DNA of 64,000 nucleotides from Paragonimus westermani. Taxonomy: Eukaryota; Platyhelminthes; Trematoda; Plagiorchiida; Troglotrematidae. The stretch is from NCBI GenBank assembly GCA_008508345.1, contig QNGE01000272.1:22425-86424 (forward strand). The letters run 5' to 3'. The notes under the pieces are model-generated. The model saw only the letters and a list, made by a program, of their open reading frames with translations, was not told the origin of the DNA and searched no databases. Below are positions 39,301-53,022 of this stretch, piece by piece. The position numbers and the translations under genes are program-made. Position 1 is the stretch's first letter. Each line of letters starts with the position of its first letter.

Positions 39301-40169
39301 CACTTACCTTGCGATCAATCCCCAAGTATCCGCTTGTAAATCTGCTCAGCAGCACTCTACAAGATGAAAGGTATCATCTTCCTTGATGAAACTGCTTTCT
39401 ACCTTCATGGTGGCGTAAATACTCAAGAAAATTCACGCATACCAAAGGAAGCGTACCCCTGCTTTAATCCAAATTTTCTTGTTTGGTTTGGGTTGTAGAC
39501 CGTACATTTTGAGGGTGTGATAAAGGCGACAGCCTTCTGGATTTCTTTGTCAATATCTTTAGACCTTAGGCTCCTAACGATGGAGTCAAACTCAATATCA
39601 ACGGGATTGTGTTTCAGCTCATGTACAATCTGTTCGATCTTGGCTGAACCAAACGTGTCCTCAGAGGTGGATCTGTCGTGGTGGACTGGTTGAGTGACTT
39701 TGAAGGTCACTTGATCCAACTTCATTAGATATTTTTGTGAAACCGTTCAATGATTCACAATCCTCAAGCTCATTGCATGGCTATGCTAATGGCGAATGTA
39801 ACAACAGCCTCTCGAAACTTCCCCCATTGAGCAGACTGAAAACGTTTGTTAGCATATAATACGACGATTTTACAAGTGCATCGAAAACAGTTTTGTCACT
39901 TTGAGAACGCAAAACAGTCCTCTCCAGGACTACATGTTATGGTGTACCAACTTTTTTAAAACATTCATTTAAACCAGGGTGATTGAGCAACTAAAATCTA
40001 TGCATCTCAGTCCAAGTGTACACCAACTTCAAAGAAGCCATAGTACATAGACCAAGTTTTAGGCCGTTGTCCTCTTTTGTTTGCCTCGAAGGAGTTGTGA
40101 TACGGAAAATAGGGCATGTGAAATGGTTGGCAGACTTTTCTGCACTAACTCCTCAACCTGTGAGTCTTC
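36304..40169. other. Gene-poor convergent region, left part
   Basis: No recognised exon on either strand. IFT80's last coding exon should lie somewhere on the minus strand between here and 44187, but it was not identified. Several 60-110 codon open frames occur on both strands without recognisable motifs. Confidence 0.5.
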
Positions 40170-40336
40170 TGTTTTCATGTCGCAGTTTGAATAGAGGACC
40201 CTTTAGTACGAGGCCCCGTTTGATTTCCGACTTGCATGATGGTCTGTCCGTCTCTAATCTCTTCCCCCACTGCACTAGTATGATCCATTTGGTTTGTATG
40301 ACTCTGGAGATGTACAGCAATATTGGAGAAACCTGA
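40170..40336 (+). mobile_element. Possible GIY-YIG fragment of a second Penelope-like family
   Basis: The + strand peptide reads FSTRPRLISDLHDGL, then HLVCMTLEMYSNIGET before a stop. This resembles the C-terminal linker plus C..C...YIGET start of other Penelope-like elements. Short and degraded, so the call is tentative. Confidence 0.35.
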
Positions 40337-43300
40337 CACAGAGCCCATTCAAAATAACGTCGAGACATCATACAGCAGAAGAGTATGGTTCATCTTGAAG
40401 TTGTTCTTCATACAGCTTCGTGTCGTTTGTTTGAGCATTCGATAGAGCGCTTTGGTGTTTGACTGGTGTGAATAACCTTCTATTCGCCCAAGCACCTCGG
40501 TTTGAAATGACCAAAATAAATTCTCCATCATGCCTCATGCTGTCGCCATTCTCAGCATGAATAGCTTCAGTTTTTGTCCAGTTTCAACGAACCGCTGTTT
40601 TAAACACATTACTATCATACCTATCACTTCTCGCTTTATCGAACCTGCTTCCCACTCTCCACACTAACTGGGTGCTGTTCCTTGAGGGTTCTCATGTGCA
40701 CATGTCTATTTGGTCAGTGAATTTTTTCACTCTGACAAACGATCTGTAACAGTTCCTGGGTGTAGCTCTGTAGCATTGGTTATCAGGAGCCGATGTCTGT
40801 GTATTGGTTAGGAAATAGCACGTTGTCACAGTGACCATTTTAGATGTGCGCGGAGTGAAAGTCAAAGTGGCGCGCTTGATAGACTGGGCAAAATGGAAGT
40901 GTTTGTTTTCAGGGCTGTCGTGAACCCCGTTTTAATGGCTAGTGATCCTGTGATAGCCGAAGCTAGTGCTCCGATCTGGACCCAAATTTATTTGTCGTTC
41001 TCAAGGTGGATAATCAAATGCTGGCTCCGGAAAAGAATATCTGTGCTGTATCAGTAATTCAGATATGTTTACGTTGACTAATATATTTGACTTGTTTTTC
41101 CGTTCACTGACGTCTTTGACTCCGTGGCTCACTACCAACGGTTGTTACTCAGTCCATCCCTTACTTATTCACTCTGATAACACGTTGAAACACTCGGGCT
41201 TTTGCTCACCTGTTTTGGTAATGAGAGATACTTCGACAATACTTCCGCTCGATTACTCTGTCGTAAATATAAGTGTCGCACAGAAGCCACAATGTCCAGA
41301 GCCACATTGTACTTCGTTGCCAGTTCAATTGCCCTAAAGAAAAAGTTGAAAGACGCTTGTGGTTATTTAAATCATATTTAATATCACAGTGTTAAGTAAA
41401 CGGAGTTGTGGCTAATTACTGGCTTACTGTGGGAAATATTAAAACATGTGATATAAACCCCGTTAAGTTTTGCCACAAAAACAGTGGACCAACGAACCAT
41501 TGTTTTATGAAACTTGGAAGTACATACCCTGCGATATAAACATGATTTCCGATTTGACTGCTAATGCAGTTTCACCGAGTGATCTCTCCATCTCCGTTTG
41601 TTAATACTATCAGTGGATTTTGCTAACCCCGAAGGTCGACTACATTTGAAACGCAATTTACCTAATCAGTTTGATGGGCTAGAACGAGAGATTTTAATTC
41701 TGGCATGTAACAGAATCAGCGTTAAAACTGTTCGTTGTAGAATGTGTAGAAGCGTAAACTAAACAAAAATTGGGCCTTATTAGAGACCGTCCTAAAGGAA
41801 AAAGGTTACTCTAGACCGTTTATTGCAAATTCCAAACGGCCCCGTGCTATGGGAAATTGACTTGTTACGATGTTAAAAAGCCAGTTTTCTTTTTACTTCC
41901 GTACAAAGACTTCGATGGATGCTAACTACTTTAGCGTCGTCTAATTAATCCCAGTGGTCTTGTTCAGGACACTAGATACCAAAGTCCGGTATGAAACGAC
42001 CACTGTCTCAGCCAGCCAAATGCGGAGCATCACATTTTGACAGGAATGAACGCCAGTCGTGAACCAGTCACGGGGATATTCCGAAGTGGGTCAAATGACA
42101 AATCACAAGCATAATACGTTACAAACAATCATAGAAAAAAGGGGCTGCGTCGTCCATTGCATGTCCTACTGAACATAATACTAGTGTGATCTGACAGACG
42201 CATTTCATTTTCTGTGTTTAATATCTCAACTCAGCCTCAAACTTCATTGAAACTGTTACTATCCAAAAGTTCCTACCCATCTTTTCAGAAACAGCTGCTT
42301 ACAAAATTGTCGCTACTATGATGCTGACGATTATTGTGACACCTGGCCTTCCGGCTGTCTTTGTTGTTTCATTTGCTTGCTCAGGTTGGTACACAAGCAA
42401 CATTTTTGTGCACTCGTAATCAAGTAACAAGAGTTATCAGAACGCGTGTAGTGTGGTATAAATCTGTTTCCTTCAGTCAAGTCCAGAAGGAGCGAAAAAT
42501 ACTTTGAGCAATAACTCAAAAAACGCCGACCAAAATGGAACACGAGTCTGGTGCTTCTTTCCTCAAGGGCTAGATAAAAAGCCAACCCGATTGTTGGAAC
42601 CGAGGTCGAATTTGAAGTGGTTAAATTTTGTCGACCAGATCTTCAATTGCTCTTCAGTAGCTAAAAAATGTCAGTGTCACGTTAGATCAGTTTCAGTTTC
42701 CAGTAGAATAGAAGAAACAGTGACGATCACTGCAATCATATAACTTGCGATGTCAAAACAGCATGAAGAACAACTGACTTCGTTATGCTCGTGCACTCGT
42801 TTTTCTTCTGGTTTACAGCAGGCTATATTGGTAGGTCAACTGCGAATTTTGTCAAAATGGAACCAAGAGCATGACCCAGCTTAGCCATGAATTTGAGTAA
42901 CCAAATAAACCAGCAGTTCAATCGTAAAATATTTGCTGACGCAGAGTATCGCGTTGATCCCACATAGGCTTTCCGCGTAGTCTGCCGATTTTCAAGTAAT
43001 CAACCTAAGATGGTTAAATGGCGAATGCTAGCCACCGTCGAATCGTCCGACTTACGATTACGTAATCCGTTTCAATATTCACACAACTAGTTTGTTCAAA
43101 TCCTGTCGTTGTGGTGGCCAAAAGTCAAACCAGTCGGATCCATGCAGTCGGGTTTTTGAATTGTTCAGCAAAGCTGGTGATTTGCAATTCGTGTGATTAG
43201 GTCATGTTTGTGCTTAGTTTTCTGACTACTGACACTAACCAATGAGCGACGCCGATTTCGTTCCTGTTCACTGTGCCACTAAGCTAATAAAATATGTACA

Positions 43301-44186
43301 ATCGTAATGTTCTGCTAAAAATTTAGGGAGAAAGTTCATTGTTAGTTTCCTCGTTGTTTGGCCCCATGTGAGTTTTTGTTAGAAATTAAAATTACACTGA
43401 AAAGTGAGATATTTCAGACGAATTGTGATTGGTGGGCTCCTGGTAATGAAACTGAAAATCAAACGGTGTGTCATCCACCGGTTCAGGCAGTCGTACTTCC
43501 TTCACACAGTCGTGTGTGGTCCTTTAGACCGTTTATTACTAATACTTACCATCCGAGGCTTAATCCCCCAAGGTTAATTGTAATCATCCAGCAGCTTACT
43601 TAGCGTCAGTGTCACATCAAACACCGTAGCTGTTGCGAGTACTGTCAAAGTACATACGACTCTTCACAGCCAGTTAACGTCAATCCTAACTCTTTAATTC
43701 ATCGACCTACCATCACAACGAGTCACCAGTCGCATCCGTCACCTGTGGGCAGTTTTACTGTTACAGTGATCAGGCAGACATACCCCCGGATATCTTTCGT
43801 ATCCCACATTCTGTCCGCATCTTTGTGATGTGAACGTACTTCGATCTTCAAACCAGTTTTCACGAAGTTTGTTAGCGCAGCAGTTCAGTTGTCAGTCCGT
43901 GTTTCTTGAGTTTTGTGACCGTTCGTTCTTGGTAATTATTACGGCGCTTTAACACTTCGCAGTTTTGTATCAGTTCAAAATCGTTAATTGCCGGACTACA
44001 ATAGTGTTTGAGAAAATATCAAAACAGATGCTTATCATTTTTGTTTTCATGCCTCAGTGGTAAGATTCTGAAAGAAAAATTGGCTCCTCTATCTGTAAAA
44101 GCTGAACAACTTAGCTCCTGTAAATTAGACTTAAATTTCACAAATTGGTCGCAGTAAACGGTTATGTGCATAACAATCCAACTCAC
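40337..44186. other. Gene-poor convergent region, right part
   Basis: About 3.8 kb between the possible GIY-YIG fragment and the leftmost recognised IFT80 exon. No exon, RNA gene or repeat with a clear identity was seen. The missing final IFT80 exon(s) may be here. Confidence 0.5.
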
Positions 44187-44277
44187 CTATCCCAGTTATA
44201 ACAATTTAAGTGCAACATTATTGCTCGAAAATAGAGACCAGCCTGAAGTAGCATACCTTCGGCATCTTGATATTCAC
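44187..44277 (-). CDS. IFT80: IFT80 exon with LLQAGL and YNWDR
   Basis: Ninety-one bases; acceptor ctctttcag, donor ag|gtgagt. Encodes GEYQDAEGMLLQAGL then YFRAI and NCYNWDR, aligning with the TPR-like helix block of IFT80. Enters at phase 1 as required by the 49615 donor. A 118-codon open frame on the opposite strand (44164-44520) overlaps it and is a shadow. Confidence 0.93.
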
Positions 44278-47200
44278 CTGAAAGAGAAAAACGGGTTATT
44301 GGTCGGATTAGAATACATAATTCTATTGTTAAATAATCTCAAGAGCATCAACCTTTTAAACTACAATTATTGTACGAACAATGGGTTTCTGTTAGAGTAT
44401 TTCAGAGACCTCCTAACGCTCACAGTCTGTATAACTGTGGTGGAAATCTCGATTCATCGATTATCCAAACCCCGACACAACAGAAGATCTGACAAACGGC
44501 CAATCCAACTATCGCGTTAAAAACACAACATCAGGATTGGACGAACGGCCTCAGTGTTGTGCCTTCCGTTACTCGCCAATTCATCTGTTCCGTATGATGT
44601 TGCATGTGCTAATGAGATCGGCCAACGGCAGGTTGTGATTTCTTTAATACTGCTGTACATCCATAAATTCAGCGTCTCAATTCATGAATAACAAGTGCTT
44701 ACTGCAACTAGTAACAGGTCTTCTCCTTATTACTTGCGTTGGAGGTTTCAATCCAAGTACGATTCCTAGGGCTATTCGAAGTCCCTAATTCCGAGTATTC
44801 CACTAACTCATGTCCAAGTCAAATTAAATTTCAAGGCATTTTGTGAAAACAACTCCGTTTTTCCCGTCTTACGGTCTGCTTTTTGGTTTTTATCACGTTT
44901 GTTATGTTCAGCCTGTGGTTACTGTTATGAGTAGTAGTCGTTGTTCACCAGCTGCATTTCATCTTTAGCATTCCGATGGAATAGTCTAGACACTAGCCAC
45001 CATTAATCAACACTGTACATCCTGACTGACCGTCCGTCCGAACTAAATTTACAGTGCCGTTTTTGACATGCTCTGAGGGAAGACTTTTATCTGTCCATTT
45101 GAGCCAGCAAACGTCGGTTTATCAGGTAGGTAAACGGAGTCTCAGACTGGAATTCCAGTTTTGACCCGGTTCCAAATATTCGGAAGTCCGTGATGACGGC
45201 TGAATCGCTATGGCATATCAACATTTGCCATCTTTCTTTAAATGCCCAAAAATGGTGTGTTTATTCGAAATTCGGCTTCAGCCACTGAAAGCAAGCTCAC
45301 TCCCATCGACCGCAAGCGAAACTTATTCAACCGTATGACAGAACCCCACCTGCCATCTTTCTACAACAGTCATTTACATCAATCCTCAGATTAACAGACA
45401 TGTTCTCAGCCTCTTGTTTCACCTGACATACTGTGAAACCCCAATCCCGTTTGGTGGTTATTCTCCAGCCACTACCAAAGCACATACATACATTCTTGAA
45501 CGTAAGTAACTTGCTATAGGTTCGCTAAACTGCACAGCGCCTGCACACACTAACCATATTACAGAGGCCATGTTGCCTGCATCAGTACTCTTTGACTGAT
45601 TTATAAGGTTATTCAAACGTGTCCCGCTATCATCGTCATCATTTTCAGAGTGCTTTCTTTCACATTAATTTGAATAAGCGAAACTCTAAATAGACCATTG
45701 ACCTTTTAGTTAATGCGCGCGAGTTACATGTCTACACAATTATACACCGAATATTATTTTCCCTTTAAATGTTCTTCCACGGTGGATAAGCAATCTTAAC
45801 ACTTTTTTCTCTCAAGTTTTTCCACGTCACCGTTGCAGTGAGTGACTGATTGAAGCACGTACTCTCTCGTTATGTTCATGACTGTTACAAGAAATCACGT
45901 CACAAGAATCATAGAACTGCGGCCAAAATGATTAACAAGTCAAAGTCTGAAACTCATATGGAAACGGTTCTAAGTCAACAATATTTTCCTTGGCATATAG
46001 AGTAAGATAAACCGCTCAGCTCAGTCTATCTGAGAGGTCACACAGTTTTTGACCTGAGTTCGGTTTGTCCCTGTGCTATATTCAATCCTAACACAAGACC
46101 GATTTCTCCAGGTTACAACCATGTGGAAGTCATGTCCAAGCAAAAGAGTACCTAAGTTTCTTGTGTGAACAACCGTGGTAGAAAAGTTGAAGCACTTAAA
46201 ATTGAATACGCTTGCTTGTTAAGTAAGCCCCATGCTTATGGTTTTGCACATCCACATTTCCTAATATCTGTGATCCACGTAGCGACCTTCAGTCTACTGA
46301 CACATCTTTCCTTAGATGTCAACACAGGGTTTTTGCTGATGGTACAAACCCTGATGTTACAGTGCCTGTCTTCTAATTAACTTTTTGATGTAACAACGGG
46401 TATTTCGATTACGCATTATCATAGCGTACCGGTCGCTTTTCGCCGCTAGCCTGGGCAAATGCTGCAGTTGTGTTGAGGTCGGACAGTGGTCATAATCAAT
46501 AGACACACGCACACTCATCAGTTTCGCACAATGGGAAAATTATACTAGTCGGATCTAAATTGGACGCGGTGTTGTTCGTGCATGTTTTTCCAACGACCCA
46601 GTTCACCGATCCAGATAATCGTGCAGTTTCCATACGAACACGCGACACGCGAGCCATATTGCTGGTGACGATTGATGAAATGGTTACATTCATAAATATG
46701 AATTAAATTATGAACACTACTAGTACTGCTATGGTTTTATCTTTGCGACCAAATCTAATGCTATCCGCATATCGATATGCGTTCTCAGTGCGCCACCTCT
46801 CTCCCACCTTACAACGTTAATGACTCATGGCGGCCCAGTTGACCAGCTTCTGTGGCTTTGTCATGAAGGCTACCAGTATCATCGCGTGAGATTTAGTTAC
46901 GTTGATGACAAGCAAGAATTTTCTTTTCCATCCAGATCGCACACACTGCACAACTGATCGCAGCTGTAGTATTCCAGCTGGCCCCTTTTTCGAAAAGCGG
47001 CCTACTGAAAAGTCTATAGGAATGTGACGGCTGCGATCAGTTGTGAGTGATGTTCAATCTGTGAGTCCCAACTCACACGGGTAAACTAGTCGCGTCGGAC
47101 ACTGAATTCGAGTGGTCTTTGATAAGTACTTCACTTACAGCTTACGAACCGTTGTATCCTACATCTCACACGTTCTCTCATGAAGACCATTCAGTGTGCA

Positions 47201-50200
47201 GTGAAATGATTTAAACTTCACTTCACTTCGAAGTCGGTGCTCGGAATTCTCTAGATGACAGTGTTGAACATGCAGCGTTTTTTCGTGATAATACTCATCA
47301 CCCCGAAACATCTGTTCATATTTTACACTCCTCCCAGGTTATGTTGTGCTAAGCAGTGCCACATAACCCCTACCCTGACAGTAAGATTCTAATGTATCTG
47401 GAATTACGATTACCAATGTAGACTCAAGATGACTGTAGCTATCGACAAGCTCGTTATACCCAGTGTCACTAAAATGGATGATTACTGGAACCGCGTAGTC
47501 TGGATGGGCAGTGACAGGTTCGCACTGCAGCCACTTTGTTTGTCTTGCACATCATGGATTCCTCAGTGGGTTCCGTTGCTTATTGACCATAGATTATCAT
47601 ATGCCGTGTAAACATGCGCAGACTCTCAGTCAAGCAGAACTGCCGAGATGTACAGTCGTTTACTTTTGCTTTTTAAATGACGTGGGTTTCCTAACAGCCG
47701 GACGTTTTCTCCGTATAGCACGATTGACGTCTCGTACAGAAAATGCATTCTCTGTTGCCATCCACGTGCACGAAATGTTCTGGCGTATCATTAGCTTGGA
47801 AAGTAAAGTGAAGTGAAGTGAAGATCACTTGCACTACATTTGGTTTTCACCTTAATTTGTTCACTGTTCACTTATGATTCTTCGCAAATTATTTGTGAAT
47901 CACGTATAGTAAACTCGTAAAAAGGTGAGACCGGCACTTGTTTGCACAGAGTGTATCAATGACTTTCGAGATACCAGGTTAGGTTCTAGTTCCTATTTTG
48001 TTCAATGATCTTCCTTGTGAAACATTTGACCTCTTGAACGTTCATTAAAATCCGTAGTCAACAAGCCTGTTACATCTTCAAAGTGCAACAAACAATGATG
48101 CACCGGTTTCAAAGATTATACTGTTCTCACACTTATTTACTTCGTATGACTACCACGGACTGAGCGTTGTCTCAAGCTCATCATGAAAGAAAGCAATACT
48201 TCAGTAGTTTCAACCGTGAAAAACAGAGTAAGCTCGTAGACAAAGAAGAAAGTGAAGGAAAGAAACTTAACCGATCAGGACAACTGTGTATGATCTCTGG
48301 CATTTAACATCAAAGTGACCACACCCTGTAAACAAACAACCGGTCTAGAAATGAAAATAAAGCGTTATCAACAGGACAGCTTCCTTGTGGTTCTCACTGT
48401 TCCGCTTCATCAAGTGCACTCACTTCGCGGAAGAATCGATCAATTAACAACAGCAGTCATGTCATTGGGCTCGATTAGCCACCATCTCACCTATCGTCTC
48501 CAACCACTGACACTCTGAGTCCCGTGGACCGCACTTTGAGTCACAAACGTAAACCCAATCTCTTGATGAGTGACTTCATTTATGGTATTATATGGCAGAC
48601 CACACACCTTACGCTATTTGGTAAAGTGTTCTGTGTGACAGACGACCGGCTGGCATTTTCATTACATGACAACCTAGCCTAACCTTGAAGATTTAACGAA
48701 TAAGCTTGATTGGCACCCACTGCAAAATAGTCGCTTGTCAAACCCTTCGCTGCTTACCCAATGGTGCCACCAGATGCAAGCGACCGAACACCGTCGTCAA
48801 TGTTCAACTACCTGAGGACGGTTCAATTTTTATATATACAGCGGCATAAAGTAACAGCCCTTATCGTCTCCTATGTGCGCCACTCTCAAGCTTCAAAAGA
48901 ACGTCTGTCCGTCGCCAGAGCTGCACTAGTTTGACGAATACCAGTCAATCTTTGGAGGTGAAAGTTTCTAATCCATTCCCTATACTTTCACTGCTGATGA
49001 TACCAATCCTTAAGCAAGCAAACCGATCAACGTCCTCCAAAATCTCACTATCCAACAATAAATCTAGAAATTTCTCTGCCGTTTTACGGCAGTACAATAC
49101 ATTTCGAGGTTGCAGGGCAAATTCTGAAGTATTTTTCACAAAGAAAAATAACTTCTGGTGATGTTTGCGCTGTTTTCAAAAATTAACAAACAACACCTTG
49201 TTATCAACATAGTCAAGAACGTGGAATAAAAGCACAGAAAACAAAAGAATAAGCGGTTGGAAGAAAAGAGATCTACATATGAAACTGCTGTCTTTACTAT
49301 ATCCAGAAGCACGGATTGTTCTGATATAATTATAATAAGCTCAGACGCGACTGTCTATTTTATTTCGGCTCGCACTTTGTACGATGAAAATTTGGAAAAT
49401 GAACACCTTATGCTACCAGTCAACCACCAATTACCCTGACATTTTCAAAGCGTTCAAAGCTTAAAACTCCTCAATTTCACAAAGGATGAAACCCACGGAC
49501 CAGCTAACGCTAAAAGTTAGAATTCGAAATTGATACTCAAAATACAACCACAATTTTTACTACATCTCTTCATCTTCTACTAGATTAGGCTGGTCATTCA
49601 ACTTTAACACTTACCGGAAAAGAGCAACAATTCAGCAGCACGCATTTCTTTGGTTGGTAGATTCTTGATATATCTCAAATATTCCACTTTATCAACCTAA
49701 TTTGACAACAAGAAACGCGGATAAAGACGCGGTCGTTAAACGGTTAATTTCAAATCTTCAAAAGTTAAGGCCATTAAGGCGCTTATTTTCAGGGTATACT
49801 TCAAAATGAATCAATTCTAAAAGTCAATCTGAGTGCCGATTGCGCAGTTTTTTCTGATTCAAACCTTTGAATTCATATTTTATACATAATGCTCATCGGA
49901 AGCTACGTGTTTCCCTTTTCAGTGTGCGAACCCTTGGTTAATGTTCATTGGGATTATCTGAAACAAGTAAGCGTCTGCAGTCTTGTCAGTGTAAGCGAAG
50001 TGTGAGCAAGCCAAGGATGTTCAGAAAATCGGTGGGTGAGTGGACAACAGCTTTTTTCATGACACTAAGCGTTGTCCGCACGGAACCCCATCTAGGTAAT
50101 CGCTACCAGCAGAGTCCAAACTCGGACGAAACCGATCGTGGATTGTCAGTTGGATGATGAGTATCAGTATGAATTACAATCACAGCCGAAGTAACCGAGG

Positions 50201-52981
50201 GGTATTTTAGCATCACGCTGTTGGTCACCTTGGACACAATGCATGTCCGGGTGCACGTTTACGGTCACAAGGGCTGCAGATGATAGACCACACATGTCAC
50301 GTGGCAGTCATTCCCAACACTAGTCTACTTCTTTTGTGCGCTCGTTGTTATTCCTTAGTCCGTTCATAACAGACACAAGGCCCGCTTGGAAAGCCCAGGT
50401 AAGCACGAAGACTTGTCGCGTAGTGTCCAGTTAAGAATGAGCAGCGTGAACTGTTACAGAATTGTCATTGACGACCGAAACTTGTGCAAAGTAGGCAAAC
50501 TGGGTGCCTGGTTTAATCCAAGCGGAACTAATTCATACAATTCTTGAATCGTTTACATAGATTGCCCCCATCACAATGTGCTTATTGGTGAACTAATCCA
50601 GTCCGCACCGAACCGAGTTCGTGAAATGATGCATTTCTGCTATCTTGCATGATTCAAGGTACTGGTTCTCGATCTTGTGTTAACCTATAAAAATCCAATG
50701 CTATGGGTCTCCTTAGTTGACCTACGACCTGCAAGTTGGCACATTAAATGTTTCTTAATGACCTACGCTTGGAAACGAAAGTCGGAACCTGGTCAGTCAT
50801 TCATAGCAAAAATCGAAATTCGACGAGCCAAGAATGAAGTATTTCGTGATATTCCCGCCAATCCCCAAGCTTTTTGTCTCCAACATTAACGTGGTTATCT
50901 GATATTATATAACCGAAATGGTCAGGAGAATATAATTAGTCTTGTTGAACATCATGAGAAGTGACTATGAAGAGTTCATTTATCACATCCACGCGAACCA
51001 ACAAAAAACCTCTCCAGTTTCCAGGAATCGGATTAGCGTTTGTTTTAAAATTATCTATCGGTTGACCGACTTTCTGATCGTATTGCGATAGCTTCTCGGT
51101 GTACTTGTTTGTGTTCGAGTGCCATTTCTGGTGACTGTAGAATCATCAAAGGTTCCTAATAATAGCCAACTGAACGTCGCCAGAGGTATTCGTAACAAGT
51201 TGACAGCATGTCCCTCGCTAACACTTGTGTCTGAAGGGTCAGCATTTTCACGGTTGCATTCATCGAAGCTTTCTGCGTTATGCAGACGCTGATTAAATTC
51301 ATAAGCATACTTCTTTTACAGTCAGCGTAAAGCATTAATCAACATGCTCCACAATGCATACCTATTAAAGTCAGGACTAATTTTCATATACAATGCTGTG
51401 AGAAATGGCAGGTAGACTGACTCAGAGATGTAACCGTTGCTGTTGTTTTTATGATTCATGCGTAGAATTCTCGAGCATGCTGTTTTGTAAATGTTTGCAA
51501 CGTGGCATTTTTCGCCACTCTGGAACACCTCTGGGGACAGAGAAATGTTCTGAGATCTTCCTGTACAGAGTTTGCTTTCTTCCTTCGTGTTTATTTAGCA
51601 GTTAATCGTCAATGAGAACCACTGATATATTGCTGTCTGATGATGATGATGATGATGAGGAGGAGGAGGAGGAGGAGGAGGGTGTCACATGACACCTGGT
51701 TAATTATTTGGGATCATACACCGCTTATGTGGCGTATTTCCTGTGGTCAAGACTACCTGAGCAAAGAGATTTTCAAGCATTTAGCACGTTAGGCCATTTG
51801 CTGTTCACTCCAGTTAATTGGTCATATGAATTAGTGTGTATTTTGTTTCATTCACTCATCCACATTTGTCATCCTTACATGCGTGATTTTATGGTGGCGG
51901 TGCATCAGAATATTCCCACCGACTGTTGATGTGATTCCATAATGAGCTCGACAATAGTTCTGTCAACTAGAAAAACATCCCTGAAGTCTGCCTTGCAGAA
52001 TTTTTTCTGCAACAGTATTTAATGATCGTACTCATAGATCTGACAGAATTCATGTGATCACTTTATGAGAAGCTAAGTTTGGTGCACTGAGATTGAACTT
52101 GAGTAACATCTACTCTGAAGACTGTTCAGTCAATAAAATCCTGCACACAAGCTGTTGCGAGCAAGATGAAGGTCGCCCAATACTACACTGTTAAAGAAAC
52201 TGTAAACTGCTATGTCTGGTTTTGCTGCCAGGGGTCAGTTGTTTGAATGTGGGTCTGGCTTTATTAACCAGAACTGCTAAATTAAGGCCATGGAACAGTA
52301 ACAGAATAACCAATCAGAACCAATGTGGTTGCAATCTAATAGCAACTGTTTATACAAATTCTGCGATTTACCCAAAACACGTGAGTTTTACAGTAAGCGG
52401 GGCTTGCTTTGCGCTGTTGCACTTCTGATTTCCCTATGCGTAAATGAGGCGTGTGATAATTCGTAAGCGAGTTCCATCAGTAAAGCGAACGTGCATCTGC
52501 CAAACCCGGTTAATCTTTGCTCGCTTATTTTATCACAGTATAGGTGATTTCAGTAAAAGATGGAAAATACTGTACACAAATATACACTTACCTCTTCGAT
52601 TTCAGCAAACGCTACCTCAGCAATATCCAGATCTTTCGCATAAGTTGCAAAACCAGCCAAACACGCCCATAAATGTTTGTCCTACAAGGAAAGTGGACCG
52701 CAAAAAAAATTGTCAGTTGTGTGCAGAAATACGCCTCCGACTATAAGTGATATGTAAACGTTTTTAAATACGTATACATCCCCCACGTAAGTCTTATCTG
52801 AATAAATTTGGGCAGGAGTTGAAGAATAAAAAAAATCGTTTAGTGTAAGACCCCATGAGAAATTAACAGGCAAATGGCTGTGGATAGAGTTTTTATGGGT
52901 GATCGGTTCAGCCCACCAGTCGAATCGCAAAAGGTAATGAGTGATTCAAGGTGATGAGTTCCACTAATCAGCTTCAGGACA

Positions 52982-53022
<41 letters not shown>

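Noticed and set aside
39423..39725. 100-codon minus-strand frame
   Set aside because: No convincing match to IFT80's end or to a Penelope-like N-terminus; no splice signals that fit.
44164..44520. 118-codon + strand open frame
   Set aside because: Overlaps the minus-strand IFT80 exon 44187-44277 and has no recognisable motif; treated as a shadow in AT-rich DNA.
46496..46693. 65-codon minus-strand frame in an IFT80 intron
   Set aside because: Gene-like composition, but no homology recognised and no phase-compatible acceptor identified.
51708..51929. 73-codon + strand frame after the (GAG)n run
   Set aside because: No motif, opposite strand to the host gene, no splice support.
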